DNA of 64,000 nucleotides, from positions 2,365,479 to 2,429,478 of the forward strand of contig NZ_KB912877.1 of assembly GCF_000383855.1 (NCBI RefSeq). The letters run 5' to 3'. The translations under genes were made by a program, and so were the position numbers. Every line of letters begins with the position of its first letter. Positions within the stretch are counted from its first letter, which is position 1. Positions 27,765 to 38,751 of this stretch are shown here, piece by piece. The DNA comes from Methylobacter marinus A45. Its GTDB lineage: Bacteria; Pseudomonadota; Gammaproteobacteria; Methylococcales; Methylomonadaceae. The notes under the pieces were generated by a model. That model saw only the letters and a list, made by a program, of their open reading frames with translations, was not told the origin of the DNA and made no database searches.

Positions 27765-29598
27765 TCTCGCTCTCTAAAAATTGCTTAATGACTTTCCCGG
27801 CGATGGGCGCGGCGACTGAACTGCCATGGCTACCGTTTTCAGCGATGACGGCTACTGCAATTTTGGGATCGTCGGCTGGCGCGAAAGCGATAAACAAGGC
27901 ATGATCGCGCAGTTTGAATTCAATTTCACTTTCGTTATATCTGGCGTCCTGCTTAATATTAAAAACCTGTGCGGTTCCCGTTTTCCCTCCGATTAGATAA
28001 TTGATATCCTTGCCGATGCCTTTCGCTGTCCCGCGTTCGCCATGCACTACGCTGACCATGGCATTAATGATGTTATTGATATTGTTCGGTTTAAGCGGAA
28101 TAGTGCCTTTATGAATTTCCGGGCCATGGGTTGTGGCATCGGAATCAACGATTTTGTCCACTAAAAACGGCGTGACAATCTGGCCTTTGTTAGCCAGGGT
28201 TGCGGTGGCTCTGGCGAGCTGCAACGGTGTCACTTGGGTAAACCCCTGACCGATGCCCGTAATCAGCGTTTCGCCAGGATACCAGGACTGTTTTCTATGA
28301 TTACGCTTCCAGTCTCGGGAAGGCAGTAATCCCGCCTTTTCTCCGACCAGATCAATACCGGTTTTTTCGCCAAAACCAAATTGCTGTAAAAAATCATGCA
28401 TATTATCTATGCCTAAAGAGGAGGCGAGACTATAAAAATAGACGTCACAGGATTGCATGATCGCGTCGTTCAAATTAACCGAGCCATGGCCCCATTTTTT
28501 CCAGTCCCGATAACGATGCTTGACGCCAGGTAGCTGATAAAATCCTGGACAGAAAATTCTGTGTTGGCTGCTTATGGCGTTATATTCAAGTCCTGCCAGG
28601 CCTATAAATGGCTTAAGCGTCGAGCCTGGCGGATACAGGCCGCGCAATGCCCGATTGTAAAGCGGTTGCTTATCGGATGATTGCAGTGCCTGATAGGCAT
28701 CATTACTGATGCCGACAACGAACGGGTTGGGATCGAACCCGGGGCGGCTGACGAATACCAGCACGCCGCCTGTTTTGATCTCAATCGCAACGACGGCACC
28801 ATTATAGATATCCAGTGCGTCATAGGCGGTTTTTTGCAGATCAATATCCAACGTCAGATAGAGGTTGGCGCCGGATGTCGGCTCCACTGAGTTTACCGTA
28901 CGGATAGCCCGTGCCTGGGCATTGGTTTCGATTTCCGCATAGCCTGTTTTGCCATGCAATTGTGCTTCATAGCTGTTTTCTATGCCTATCTTGCCAACAT
29001 GACTTGAGCCTCGGTATTCGGCTACAGGCAGCGACTTGAGCTCGGCTTCGTTGATCCGGCCCATATAGCCGACGACATGAGATGTCAGTTCGGCGTAGGG
29101 ATAATGCCGAACCAGGTGCACTTGAATATCGACGCCCGGGAAAAAAGGCCGGGCAACGGCAAACTTCGCGAGTTCCTCTTCTGTCATGTTCATTAACAGA
29201 GGCGTACTCGTGAAGCGTTTTTCCCGTTTACGCTGTTTTTGATATTGCTGGATTTTCTCATCGGAGATATTGAGCAGCTTTTGCAGACGAAGCAACGTGT
29301 CATCCAGGTCGTTGATCTGCTCAGGGATTAGCTCAAGGCTATAAGAAGGCATGTTTTCCGCCAGAATCTTTCCGTTACGGTCATAAATCATGCCTCGGGT
29401 TGGTGGTAATGGTTTGATTTTGATGCTGTTATCTTTTGCCATGCTTGAGTAGTGTTCATGGCCGACTATTTGTAAATAGACTAGGCGAACAATCAGGGCA
29501 GACGTTAGCAGCAGTATAATAATGAACGCGACAAGAATGCGGCTGAAAAACAGGCGGTTTTCTACTAGGTTATTTTTAATCGTATATGTACGAGACAT
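27754..29598 (-). CDS. mrdA: Penicillin-binding protein 2
   Basis: A 614-residue class B transpeptidase that cross-links peptidoglycan during cell elongation. One N-terminal membrane helix (LVAFIIILLLTSALIVRLVYL) is followed by a dimerisation domain (RGMIYDRNGKILAEN). The transpeptidase motifs are SxxK in YPPGSTLKPFIG, SxN as SCD in IMQSCDVYFYSLA, and KTG in IGGKTGTAQVF. SCD in place of SxN occurs in PBP2 proteins. The ATG at 29598 fits the family; a start at 29643 would overlap mreD. It overlaps rodA by 11 bases. Confidence 0.97.
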   Translation of the reverse strand: MSRTYTIKNNLVENRLFFSRILVAFIIILLLTSALIVRLVYLQIVGHEHYSSMAKDNSIKIKPLPPTRGMIYDRNGKILAENMPSYSLELIPEQINDLDDTLLRLQKLLNISDEKIQQYQKQRKREKRFTSTPLLMNMTEEELAKFAVARPFFPGVDIQVHLVRHYPYAELTSHVVGYMGRINEAELKSLPVAEYRGSSHVGKIGIENSYEAQLHGKTGYAEIETNAQARAIRTVNSVEPTSGANLYLTLDIDLQKTAYDALDIYNGAVVAIEIKTGGVLVFVSRPGFDPNPFVVGISNDAYQALQSSDKQPLYNRALRGLYPPGSTLKPFIGLAGLEYNAISSQHRIFCPGFYQLPGVKHRYRDWKKWGHGSVNLNDAIMQSCDVYFYSLASSLGIDNMHDFLQQFGFGEKTGIDLVGEKAGLLPSRDWKRNHRKQSWYPGETLITGIGQGFTQVTPLQLARATATLANKGQIVTPFLVDKIVDSDATTHGPEIHKGTIPLKPNNINNIINAMVSVVHGERGTAKGIGKDINYLIGGKTGTAQVFNIKQDARYNESEIEFKLRDHALFIAFAPADDPKIAVAVIAENGSHGSSVAAPIAGKVIKQFLESENEN

Positions 29599-29614
29599 AA
29601 CAGCAGTGAGTATC

Positions 29615-30097
29615 TTATTTAGGCCGCCGTGCAAGGCGAACAAAACGTAATGTCGTATAAACCAATGGCCAGCATAGTGTTCCTGTAATTACAGGAAGCC
29701 AGAAAGATGGGTGAAGTTGAGAAGGATGCTGAAGATTTTTTATCCAGAACAGTAGCAGTTGGGACAAAAGCAGACAGAAAAAAATAAACAGCCCTTGTTG
29801 AATCAAGGGAAATTGGCGTAGCCGTTTATGAAGTTTAAGACATAGATAAATGACCAATGAATAAGCTAATGCATATTGGCCGAATAACTTGCCCATTAGG
29901 ACATCAGTAAGCAGGCCGAAGGCCCAAGCATGAAATATACCGACCCGTTCCGGTACGGCCAGTGACCAATAAATCAGAGACAGAAGCACCCAGTCGGGGT
30001 TGATCATAGCCATGATGCCCGGCATGGGCGCAATTCTTAAGCTCATCGCTAATACTATGGTCAAAATAATTCGGCCAAAGCCATAGTAGTTATTCAT
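29615..30097 (-). CDS. mreD: Rod shape-determining protein MreD
   Basis: A 160-residue inner-membrane protein with about five hydrophobic segments and few polar loops. The MreD pattern shows in the N-terminal RIAPMPGIMAMINPDWVLLSLIYW and in GIFHAWAFGLLTDVLMGKLFGQYALAYS. It links MreC and MreB to the PBP2-RodA synthase. It overlaps mreC by eight bases, and mrdA begins 16 bases downstream. Confidence 0.95.
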   Translation of the reverse strand: MNNYYGFGRIILTIVLAMSLRIAPMPGIMAMINPDWVLLSLIYWSLAVPERVGIFHAWAFGLLTDVLMGKLFGQYALAYSLVIYLCLKLHKRLRQFPLIQQGLFIFFCLLLSQLLLFWIKNLQHPSQLHPSFWLPVITGTLCWPLVYTTLRFVRLARRPK

Positions 30098-31037
30098 GGG
30101 TAGGTGTCTCGGTCTTTTTGTCGTTCGCTGTTGCTTCTGAGGTGAGAGGAATAGGGTTTGTATTGCTCCAGACGATCAATAACTCTCTGTTCCGGTCCAG
30201 CATGGCTTTAGGGGTTGCGGTAATGCTGGCAAAAGGTTTGCTGGGTTCTGGGGTGAATTGATCCACAACGGCAACAGGATAGCCTTGTGGAAAAGTGCCT
30301 CCTAAACCCGAAGTAATCAGTAAATCGCCAGTCCGGATATCAGCGTTGTTCGGTAAAAAAGGCAGGTTAAGTCGGTTCATTTGCCCGCTGCCTACCGCAA
30401 TGGTCAGCAGGCCGTTTCGATTAACCTGTACTGGAATGGCATGATTAGGATCGGTGATTAACATAATTTCAGAGCTGAAAGGCAAGCTCCGAATCACTTG
30501 TCCAACCACACCGTTGGCATCAAGTACGGGCTGCTGGGGATGTACGCCAAAACGTGTGCCTTTATTGACCTGTACTATGTGTTCATAAGGGCCCGTATTG
30601 ATCGACAGCAATTCCGCGATCAACACCTGTTCGCCGAGTTTAAATGAATTTTCCAGTAACGCGCGCAGACGGATATTTTCTTTTTCGAGTGCGGCCAGCT
30701 TAAGCAGTCGGGTTTGATGGACGAGTTGCTGCTCACGCAATCGCTCATTTTCTTTTTTCAGGGTCGAGTATGAACTAATGGAATTGGAAGCCTGTTCGAC
30801 CAGAACAGTAGGTAAATCGACCAAGTATTTTATAGGGTCGATTAAAAGAGATAACGTAGCGCGAAGCGGGGCCAGCCGGAGAGTGGTCTGTTCCGTCGCC
30901 AGTAAGGCGATGGAGGCAATTACTGCCACTAGCAGGCGGGTATTGATCGATGGACCGGTGGCAAATAAAAGTTTGATGGCGGGTTTCCTCGGCAATTGCT
31001 CCTTGCGTTGCTCTATCTCCTGCATCCATGCAGTCAT
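30090..31037 (-). CDS. mreC: Rod shape-determining protein MreC
   Basis: A 315-residue bitopic protein. A membrane helix near residue 40 (LLVAVIASIALLATEQ) is followed by a periplasmic coiled coil (SYSTLKKENERLREQQLVHQ, LAALEKENIRLRALLEN) and the twin beta-domains typical of MreC (TRFGVHPQQPVLDANGVVGQ, LLITSGLGGTFPQGYPVAVV). It activates PBP2-RodA. It lies 79 bases downstream of mreB and overlaps mreD by eight bases. Confidence 0.96.
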   Translation of the reverse strand: MTAWMQEIEQRKEQLPRKPAIKLLFATGPSINTRLLVAVIASIALLATEQTTLRLAPLRATLSLLIDPIKYLVDLPTVLVEQASNSISSYSTLKKENERLREQQLVHQTRLLKLAALEKENIRLRALLENSFKLGEQVLIAELLSINTGPYEHIVQVNKGTRFGVHPQQPVLDANGVVGQVIRSLPFSSEIMLITDPNHAIPVQVNRNGLLTIAVGSGQMNRLNLPFLPNNADIRTGDLLITSGLGGTFPQGYPVAVVDQFTPEPSKPFASITATPKAMLDRNRELLIVWSNTNPIPLTSEATANDKKTETPTHE

Positions 31038-31116
31038 CTTATTAGTTAAAATGAAGCAACCGGGTTTTGGCCGGCCCGGTTTCTGCCAGAATAAACAGTT
31101 TAAAGGCTGTGCGTCA

Positions 31117-32166
<1,050 letters not shown>

Positions 32167-32289
32167 TTACCTGTGTCCTTTATGGGGAATAAAATTGTAT
32201 TACTTTATCAATCAAGCGGGTATTTGAGCAAGATATAAAGTATCATATTTATAATAATATAGAATCTCTGAAATTTTGAGGAGTTGATA

Positions 32290-32577
32290 GTGTCTTTAAC
32301 GACCGACGATGTGAAAAAAATTGCGCATTTAGCGCGCTTGGGAATTGATGAGTCAGACATTGAGTCCTATGCTCGGGATTTGTCCGGCATGCTGGATTTA
32401 ATGGCACAGATGAGTGAGTTAAATACCGACAACGTCATACCGATGGCTCATCCGATGGATCAGGTGCAAAGATTAAGGCCCGATATTGTTACGGAACAGG
32501 ATAACCGCGAGCAGTTCCAGTCTATTGCGCCACAAGTCGAAGCGGGACTTTATCTAGTGCCGAAAGTCATTGAGTAA
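32290..32577 (+). CDS. gatC: Aspartyl/glutamyl-tRNA amidotransferase subunit C
   Basis: A 95-residue GatC that bridges GatA and GatB in the enzyme converting Glu-tRNA(Gln) and/or Asp-tRNA(Asn) to the amidated forms. The pattern [39 protein letters not shown] and [16 protein letters not shown] is standard. The GTG at 32290 was chosen because GAGGAG lies 6 bases upstream and it gives the normal start MSLTTDDV; an in-frame TTG at 32284 is less likely. It leads the gatCAB operon, divergent from mreB. Confidence 0.97.
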   Translation: MSLTTDDVKKIAHLARLGIDESDIESYARDLSGMLDLMAQMSELNTDNVIPMAHPMDQVQRLRPDIVTEQDNREQFQSIAPQVEAGLYLVPKVIE

Positions 32578-32588
32578 GGGAATATGCC

Positions 32589-34043
32589 ATGATGAACAAT
32601 AAGTCAATTGCGGATTTAGCCAAGGGCCTGCGGTCAGGCGAATTTTCAAGCCTGGAACTGACTCAGATGTTTTTGGACAGGATCAAGCGACACGGCTCGC
32701 TTAATTGTTATATCACGGTCACCGAAGAGCTGGCTTTACAGGAAGCCAAGGCAGCCGACGCCAGGATCGCCAAGGGCGATGCGATGCTGCTGACCGGCAT
32801 ACCGATCGCACAAAAAGACATTTTTTGCACGCAAGGCGTGAAAACCACCTGCGGTTCTAAAATGCTCGATAACTTCATCGCGCCTTATAATGCCACCGTC
32901 ATAGAAAAACTCAATCAGGCTGGGGCGGTCATGCTGGGCAAACTCAATATGGATGAATTCGCCATGGGTTCCTCCAATGAGACCAGCTATTACGGTGCAG
33001 TTAGAAATCCTTGGGATCGCAATGCCATACCGGGCGGCTCGTCAGGCGGTTCGGCCGCGGCCGTGGCTGCTGGACTGGCTGCCTGCGCGACCGGCACGGA
33101 TACCGGCGGTTCAATTCGTCAGCCTGCCGCCCACTGCGGCATTACCGGTTTGAAACCGACTTACGGGCGCGTATCGCGCTATGGCATGATCGCTTATGCC
33201 TCCAGCCTGGATCAGGGCGGGCCTATGGCGCGTAGCGCCGAGGATGCCGCCATCTTGCTGCAGACGATGGCAGGATTCGATGAGAAAGATTCGACCAGCG
33301 TGGATTTACCGGTGCCTGATTATCGGGCTGGGCTGAATAATCCTATTGAAGGTCTCAAAATCGGGTTGCCTAAAGAGTTTTTCGGTGATGGGTTGAGCGG
33401 CGATGTGGCCGCCGTTATTGATGCGGCCGTCAATGAGTATCGGAAATTAGGTGCGCAAATCAAGGAAATCTCAATGCCTAATCTGAAACTGGCTATACCG
33501 GCTTATTACGTCATCGCTCCTGCCGAATGTTCAGCAAACCTGTCACGCTTCGATGGTGTGCGTTTTGGTTACCGTTGCTCACATCCGACGGATCTTGCTG
33601 ATTTATATACGCGCTCACGCGGTGAAGGGTTCGGCAAGGAAGTCAAGCGCCGGATTCTGATGGGAACTTATGCCTTGTCGGCCGGTTATTATGATGCCTA
33701 CTATATTAAAGCGCAAAAAGTTCGACGTTTGATCAGTGAGGAATTTAAAAATGCCTTATCGGAAGTCGATGTGATCATGGGACCGGTAACGCCATCAACT
33801 GCATTCGGCATAGGCGAGAAAATAGGCAATCCTATCGAAATGTACTTATCCGATATTTATACCATTGCCATTAATCTCGCAGGCGTGCCGGCCATGTCCG
33901 TGCCGGCCGGCATTGTCGACGGTAAGCCGGTAGGCCTGCAGATTATTGGTAATTATTTTGCCGAAGACCGGTTGCTGAATATTGCCCATCAATATCAGCA
34001 GGTTACCGACTGGCATCAACAACGTCCCAAAGGTTTTGAGTAA
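32589..34043 (+). CDS. gatA: Aspartyl/glutamyl-tRNA amidotransferase subunit A
   Basis: A 484-residue amidase-signature protein that releases ammonia from glutamine for tRNA-dependent amidation. The Ser-cisSer-Lys triad is visible: Lys in [11 protein letters not shown] (about 78), and the two Ser in [18 protein letters not shown] and [16 protein letters not shown]. The [17 protein letters not shown] and [12 protein letters not shown] blocks close the domain. Two adjacent ATGs (32589, 32592) are possible starts. It follows gatC by 11 bases and precedes gatB by 11 bases. Confidence 0.98.
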   Translation: MMNNKSIADLAKGLRSGEFSSLELTQMFLDRIKRHGSLNCYITVTEELALQEAKAADARIAKGDAMLLTGIPIAQKDIFCTQGVKTTCGSKMLDNFIAPYNATVIEKLNQAGAVMLGKLNMDEFAMGSSNETSYYGAVRNPWDRNAIPGGSSGGSAAAVAAGLAACATGTDTGGSIRQPAAHCGITGLKPTYGRVSRYGMIAYASSLDQGGPMARSAEDAAILLQTMAGFDEKDSTSVDLPVPDYRAGLNNPIEGLKIGLPKEFFGDGLSGDVAAVIDAAVNEYRKLGAQIKEISMPNLKLAIPAYYVIAPAECSANLSRFDGVRFGYRCSHPTDLADLYTRSRGEGFGKEVKRRILMGTYALSAGYYDAYYIKAQKVRRLISEEFKNALSEVDVIMGPVTPSTAFGIGEKIGNPIEMYLSDIYTIAINLAGVPAMSVPAGIVDGKPVGLQIIGNYFAEDRLLNIAHQYQQVTDWHQQRPKGFE

Positions 34044-34054
34044 AGGAGCAAATA

Positions 34055-35485
34055 ATGGAATGGGAAGCAGTGATCGGGTTGGAAATTCACACACAACTCG
34101 CCACAAAATCAAAAATTTTTTCCGGTGCTTCGACCGCTTATGGGGCGGAACCGAATACACAGGCTTGTGCGGTTGACTTGGGATTGCCGGGTGTTCTGCC
34201 GGTCCTTAATCAGGAGGCTGTGCGTATGGCTGTGCTGTTCGGATTGGCTATTGAAGCGGAAATTGCGCCGTATTCTGTTTTTGCCAGAAAAAACTATTTT
34301 TATCCTGACTTGCCCAAAGGCTATCAAATCAGTCAGTTTGAATTGCCTATTGTGGGACTTGGACATCTGGATATTGATGCGGACGGCGTCAAAAAACGCA
34401 TCGGCATAACGCGTGCGCATCTTGAAGAAGATGCCGGCAAATCATTACATGAGGATTTTCATGGCTTGACCGGCATCGATTTAAACCGTGCCGGCACGCC
34501 GCTGCTGGAAATCGTGTCCGAACCGGATATGCGTTCGGCGAAGGAAGCGGTCGCATATATGAGAAAGTTGCACGAACTGGTGCGCTACCTGGGGATTTGC
34601 GATGGCAATATGCAGGAAGGCTCGTTTCGCTGTGATGCCAATGTGTCGGTTCGGCCAAAAGGCCAGCAGGCTTTTGGTACACGTGCCGAAATAAAAAATA
34701 TCAATTCGTTCAAATTCGTTGAGAAGGCCATCAATTATGAAATTGAGCGCCAGATAGACCTGATCGAGAGCGGTGGTGCCGTGATTCAGGAAACTCGGCT
34801 TTATGATTCAGTCAAGGATCAAACCCGTTCCATGCGCAGCAAGGAAGAGGCTAATGATTACCGGTATTTTCCCGATCCCGATCTGTTGCCCGTGGTTGTC
34901 GATGAGGCATTTAAGGCGCAGGTAAAAACCACCATGCCCGAGTTGCCAGATGCGAAAAAACAGCGCTTCAAGGACCAATACGGGTTGGATGAGGAAAGTA
35001 CCACGATCCTGACTTCTTCGCGTCAGTTGGCTGATTATTTCGAGATTGTTGTGAAAGAATCGGCTTGCGAAGCAAAAATTTGCGCCAACTGGGTAACGGG
35101 CGATCTCTTGGCAGCACTCAATCGGGCTGGATTAGAAATTAGCGACTCTCCCGTCAGCCACGAACGACTGGCCGGATTGTTGGCGCGCATCAGCGATAAC
35201 ACGATTTCCGGAAAAATCGCCAAGCAGGTGTTTGAGGAAATGTGGCGGGGCACGGCTTCGGCCGATGAGATTATCGAGGCCAAAGGTTTAAAACAGATTA
35301 CCGATACCGGTGCAATAGAAGCCATAATCGATAAAATCATTGCCGATAATCCGGGGCAGGTTGAGCAATACCGTAGCGGCAAAGACAAAGTGTTCGGCTT
35401 TTTTGTCGGGCAGGTAATGAAAGCGATGCAGGGCAAGGCCAATCCTGGCGAGGTGAATAAAATGCTTAAGGACAAGCTGAAATAA
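34055..35485 (+). CDS. gatB: Aspartyl/glutamyl-tRNA amidotransferase subunit B
   Basis: A 476-residue GatB, the kinase/amidase subunit that phosphorylates the mischarged aminoacyl-tRNA and accepts ammonia from GatA. The start [20 protein letters not shown], the metal-site region [19 protein letters not shown] and the [13 protein letters not shown] block are characteristic. The C-terminal helical and YqeY-like domain ends [20 protein letters not shown], which binds tRNA. It is the last gene of gatCAB. Confidence 0.98.
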   Translation: MEWEAVIGLEIHTQLATKSKIFSGASTAYGAEPNTQACAVDLGLPGVLPVLNQEAVRMAVLFGLAIEAEIAPYSVFARKNYFYPDLPKGYQISQFELPIVGLGHLDIDADGVKKRIGITRAHLEEDAGKSLHEDFHGLTGIDLNRAGTPLLEIVSEPDMRSAKEAVAYMRKLHELVRYLGICDGNMQEGSFRCDANVSVRPKGQQAFGTRAEIKNINSFKFVEKAINYEIERQIDLIESGGAVIQETRLYDSVKDQTRSMRSKEEANDYRYFPDPDLLPVVVDEAFKAQVKTTMPELPDAKKQRFKDQYGLDEESTTILTSSRQLADYFEIVVKESACEAKICANWVTGDLLAALNRAGLEISDSPVSHERLAGLLARISDNTISGKIAKQVFEEMWRGTASADEIIEAKGLKQITDTGAIEAIIDKIIADNPGQVEQYRSGKDKVFGFFVGQVMKAMQGKANPGEVNKMLKDKLK

Positions 35486-35591
35486 GCGTTGCAGGATGCG
35501 ATGTGGCAATATTTCGGCAGCAAGATATTAAATCGGTAATAGCCGGGTTATGATCGCTTGTTAGCTAGTGGCTCAATTGGTCGGAAGCCAG

Positions 35592-36183
35592 TTAATTTCC
35601 CCGCGCTGTTTGTTCGCCTATGATGCATTGATCTAGGCTGTCGGCCATCTGTGATGTGGTGGCCGACAGCGGAATGCGGGCAGCCATAATTTCAGCCTTT
35701 CTCCGCGAATATAAAGGTGACTGCGTCGGGTCGGGCAGCCGATCGGAAAAACTGGTTGATCGAGGCGCGAAAGCATGCTCGATAGACAGAAGGTCTTTAT
35801 CCAATCCCAGGAGGTGTTGTAAATGCCCGCCTTCGGTGTAGTTTCATGGTAATGAATAAAGACCCGGATACGGTGCAGATTGGATTCCGAATCCAGCATG
35901 TTTTTGTAAACCCAATAGCGAAATTTAAGTTCCCACCAGATGGTCGCTGCATAGTTTGGGGCGGGCGAGGGCGATTCAGGCGACTGACCGAAATCACCGG
36001 CCGAGGTATGGTTGTGTCGGATGGCTGTAATCAGGTTGCATTTTTGACTTTGTTTCTCAATAAACTGATCTATCGGCGCAAATGCGCTGTCCAACGCGCG
36101 GATCAAAATCTGGATTTCAGCTTTTTAGTTTTGGCATAAAAAGCTAATGTCGCCAATAGCAGCAGTAAAATCAGAATGCGCAC
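35592..36183 (-). pseudogene. Frameshifted gene for a membrane-anchored protein of unknown family
   Basis: No intact gene covers this stretch, but three minus-strand frames join into one sensible protein of about 195 residues. From a GTG at 36183 a hydrophobic anchor reads RILILLLLLATLAFYAKTKK. One missing A in an A-run near 36137 shifts the frame to IQILIRALDSAFAPIDQFIE and on to WWELKFRYWVYKNMLDSESN and RIRVFIHYHE. A second shift near 35845 leads to EGGHLQHLLGLDKDLLSIEH and on to the stop at 35592. I do not recognise the family. It starts 17 bases after the JAMM peptidase gene on the same strand. Either a decayed gene or two indel errors in the sequence. Confidence 0.55.
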
Positions 36184-36199
36184 GGGCGTTGAGCAAATT

Positions 36200-36619
36200 T
36201 TAGTCTTCGCTCAATGCCATCGCAACTTCCCGCGCGATTTTATGTTCTATCCTAAAGCCGCGCAGTTCTAAAATACCTTTTGTGTTCAATGAAATGATCA
36301 AATACACCGCATCTGGATAAGCGGCTAGTTCCAGGTCGGCGGAAGAAGGCTGAGCCGGTGCGGTCGGGTGCGAATGATAAATGGCGAAAAGCTCTTCGCC
36401 CTGATTGCGCATGCTGGCCATGGCGGCAATTTGCTGCGATGCATCGAGTTGAAAGCGCTGCCCAGGCTGTTCTGCGACATTGTTTATTGGATAGCAACGA
36501 GCTGGCAGGCCATTTTTACTGCTGATAAGCCCGCAGACTTCCTGATCGGGAGATTGTTGTGCAAGATGCAATAATTGATTGGTAATTTTGCGCGGGATGT
36601 GGATTTCTTCTTGAAGCAT
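36200..36619 (-). CDS. M67-family JAMM metallopeptidase
   Basis: A 139-residue stand-alone JAB1/MPN domain. The full JAMM zinc site is present: E27 (DQEVCGL), H82-S-H84, S92 and D95 in IYHSHPTAPAQPSSADLELA. Prokaryotic relatives remove cysteine or peptides from ubiquitin-like sulfur-carrier proteins (as Mec does from CysO) and often accompany moeB/thiF genes; here moeB is 21 kb away. The substrate is unknown. It lies 40 bases downstream of prmC on the same strand and is followed by a frameshifted gene. Confidence 0.9.
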   Translation of the reverse strand: MLQEEIHIPRKITNQLLHLAQQSPDQEVCGLISSKNGLPARCYPINNVAEQPGQRFQLDASQQIAAMASMRNQGEELFAIYHSHPTAPAQPSSADLELAAYPDAVYLIISLNTKGILELRGFRIEHKIAREVAMALSED

Positions 36620-36659
36620 AATTGATGGTCATAAGGTAAAAGTTAAAGTCGGCTGAATC

Positions 36660-37502
36660 CTACGAATTCCATTGACCGTATGTCACACGCGGCTGTCCGG
36701 ATAAGTCCTGATAGGTGTGTACCTTATCATAATGCAGGTCTTGAAAAATAGTTTGCACTAGCCGTTGCTGATTATAGCCGTGCTCTATGAGTAGATGCCC
36801 GTGTGTTTTCAAACGGCTGCAAGCGCTGTTGACTATGGTCTGGATGGCTTGAAGGCCATGCTGGGCGGCGATCAGGGCTGTTTGTGGTTCAAATCGGACA
36901 TCGCCTTCCTGCAGATGGCTGTCATCTTCAGCAATATAGGGCGGATTACTGACTATCAGGTCGAACTGTGCATCGGGCACATTGTCAAGCCAGTCGCTCT
37001 GCTGAAATCGGATGTTGGTGATGTGATGGAGTTTGGCATTACGCTTCGCTATTTCCAGTGCGGCCGGACTGAAGTCGGTCGCTATGACCTGAGCATGAGG
37101 GCGTTCGGCGGCCAGTGTGATAGCGATAATGCCGGAGCCGGTGCCCAGGTCCATGAGTTTGGCGGGTTGGTTGGGTGGTATCAGTTGCAGGCTGAGTTCA
37201 ATTAGCAATTCGGTATCCGGACGCGGAATCAGGACATCAGGCGTGACCTGAAAGTCGCGTGACCAGAACTCCCGGTGACCAGTGAGGTAAGCAACAGGCA
37301 TGCCCTTTCGTCGCTCTTCAATCAGTGCCTTAAACTGTTTCAGTTGTGTCGCTTCCAATTGTTTGTCGGGCCAGGCGCGCAGATGGGAGCGGTCTTTTTG
37401 AAGCACTTGGCATAGTAATATTTCGGCATCCAGTAAAGCGGATTCGGAGATGGAGGCTAATGTACTGGCGGATTCTGCCAGCGCGGATTTAATGCTGTGC
37501 AT
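36660..37502 (-). CDS. prmC: Release factor glutamine methyltransferase PrmC
   Basis: A 280-residue SAM-dependent enzyme that methylates the glutamine of the GGQ motif in release factors RF1 and RF2. The N-terminal helical domain recognises the release factor. The catalytic domain has LIPRPDTELL, the SAM motif LMDLGTGSGIIAITLA (about 116-131) and NPPY at 186-189. It lies 163 bases downstream of prfA, which encodes its substrate, on the same strand. Repeat-bearing DNA fills that gap. Confidence 0.97.
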   Translation of the reverse strand: MHSIKSALAESASTLASISESALLDAEILLCQVLQKDRSHLRAWPDKQLEATQLKQFKALIEERRKGMPVAYLTGHREFWSRDFQVTPDVLIPRPDTELLIELSLQLIPPNQPAKLMDLGTGSGIIAITLAAERPHAQVIATDFSPAALEIAKRNAKLHHITNIRFQQSDWLDNVPDAQFDLIVSNPPYIAEDDSHLQEGDVRFEPQTALIAAQHGLQAIQTIVNSACSRLKTHGHLLIEHGYNQQRLVQTIFQDLHYDKVHTYQDLSGQPRVTYGQWNS

Positions 37503-37544
37503 TCAGTTTAGAGAGTGTGAAAATATTTAATTTATAAGGATTTA

Positions 37545-37623
37545 ATCAAGAAGAGCACGAAGTCTTACGGTATTGATTAATTTAATTTTCTTCTTAGTGC
37601 TCTTCGTGATCTTAGTGGTGAAT
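37545..37623. repeat. Inverted pair of 9-base-period repeats between prfA and prmC
   Basis: The right part (37590-37623) holds tandem units CTTAGTGCT, CTTCGTGAT and CTTAGTGGT. The left part (37545-37562) reads, on the other strand, CTTCGTGCT then CTTCTTGAT. The two arrays face each other around about 27 AT-rich bases and can form a hairpin through GAAGAGCAC and GTGCTCTTC. The same motif style occurs at 3.85 kb. Confidence 0.6.
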
Positions 37624-37665
37624 GAGGCTTTTTATGACGTTTTCACTCATTCTTCCACAGTCTCT

Positions 37666-38751
37666 TTAGTCTTCGCCCAGTTGAGTCAACAGTTCGGACT
37701 GGTGCTCGCTGATCAGTGGCTGAATGACCTGTTCCAGGCCACCCTGCATAATGTCGTCAAGTTTATAAAGAGTCAAATTGATTCTGTGATCGGTTATCCT
37801 GCCTTGCGGATAGTTATAAGTGCGAATACGCTCGGAGCGATCGCCGCTGCCGACTTGCAGTTTTCGCGTCGCTGCCTGTTCGGCATGGTGTTTTTCCTGT
37901 TCGGCGGACAATAGACGTGATTGCAGCAAGGACATCGCTCTGGCGCGGTTTTTGTGTTGAGAGCGTTCGTCCTGGCATTCGACCACGACCCCGGACGGAA
38001 TATGTGTAATGCGTATAGCTGATTCGGTCTTATTAATGTGCTGTCCGCCAGCGCCGGAGGAGCGGAAGGTGTCGATGCGCAGGTCGGCCGGGTTGATATC
38101 GATGGCATCGATTTCCTCGGCTTCGGGCATGACGGCAATCGTGCAGGCGGAGGTGTGGATTCTCCCTTGCGATTCGGTTTCAGGCACGCGTTGCACGCGG
38201 TGCGCTCCGGATTCGAATTTTAGCTGAGAGTACACGTCCTGTCCGGAAACACGGAGGATGATTTCTTTGTAGCCACCGTGATCGCCGGGGCTTTCGCTGA
38301 TAATTTCGGTTTTCCAGCCTTGTCTTTCGGCGTAACGTTGATACATGCGAGCCAAGTCGCCTGAGAATATGGCAGCTTCATCGCCGCCGGTTCCCGCTCG
38401 GATTTCCAGGAAAATATTGCGGTTATCGTTGGGATCTTTGGGCAGCAATAGAATTTGCAGTTCATGTTCCAGAGTTTCTATCAGGTTTTCAGCGTCGATA
38501 ACTTCTTCCTTGGCCATTTCTCGGAGTTCCGGATCGCTATCATTGGCCATTTCTTTGGCGGATGCTCGCATTTCCTGCGCATTCTGATAACGTTTGTAAC
38601 AATCCACGAGCGGGTTGATCTGGGCGTACTCCTGGCTTAGCGAGCGAAATTTATTTTGATTGTTTTGAACTTCAGGTTCGGAAAGCAATGCTGCAATCTC
38701 GTCGTAGCGTTCGCACAAGTTTTCGAGTTTATGTTGTATGGATGATTTCAT
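37666..38751 (-). CDS. prfA: Peptide chain release factor 1
   Basis: A 361-residue RF1 that reads UAA and UAG stop codons and triggers peptide release. The codon-recognition PxT motif appears as PET in [13 protein letters not shown] (190-192), and the catalytic GGQ is at 235-237 in [17 protein letters not shown]. Length equals E. coli RF1 plus one residue. The start overlaps the hemA stop by four bases, the common hemA-prfA-prmC order. Confidence 0.98.
   Translation of the reverse strand: MKSSIQHKLENLCERYDEIAALLSEPEVQNNQNKFRSLSQEYAQINPLVDCYKRYQNAQEMRASAKEMANDSDPELREMAKEEVIDAENLIETLEHELQILLLPKDPNDNRNIFLEIRAGTGGDEAAIFSGDLARMYQRYAERQGWKTEIISESPGDHGGYKEIILRVSGQDVYSQLKFESGAHRVQRVPETESQGRIHTSACTIAVMPEAEEIDAIDINPADLRIDTFRSSGAGGQHINKTESAIRITHIPSGVVVECQDERSQHKNRARAMSLLQSRLLSAEQEKHHAEQAATRKLQVGSGDRSERIRTYNYPQGRITDHRINLTLYKLDDIMQGGLEQVIQPLISEHQSELLTQLGED

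Noticed and set aside
35486..35591. A possible tRNA or tRNA-like remnant after gatB (a TAGTGGCTCAATTGG stretch)
   Set aside because: No acceptor, anticodon or T-arm can be built around it.
35846..36139. A plus-strand 97-residue frame opposite the frameshifted gene
   Set aside because: The minus strand gives a more protein-like sequence with a hydrophobic anchor across the same bases; the plus frame has no ribosome site or recognisable domain.
37573..37914. A plus-strand 113-residue frame across the prfA-prmC gap
   Set aside because: Most of it is antisense to prfA, and the rest is the AT-rich repeat region without a ribosome site.
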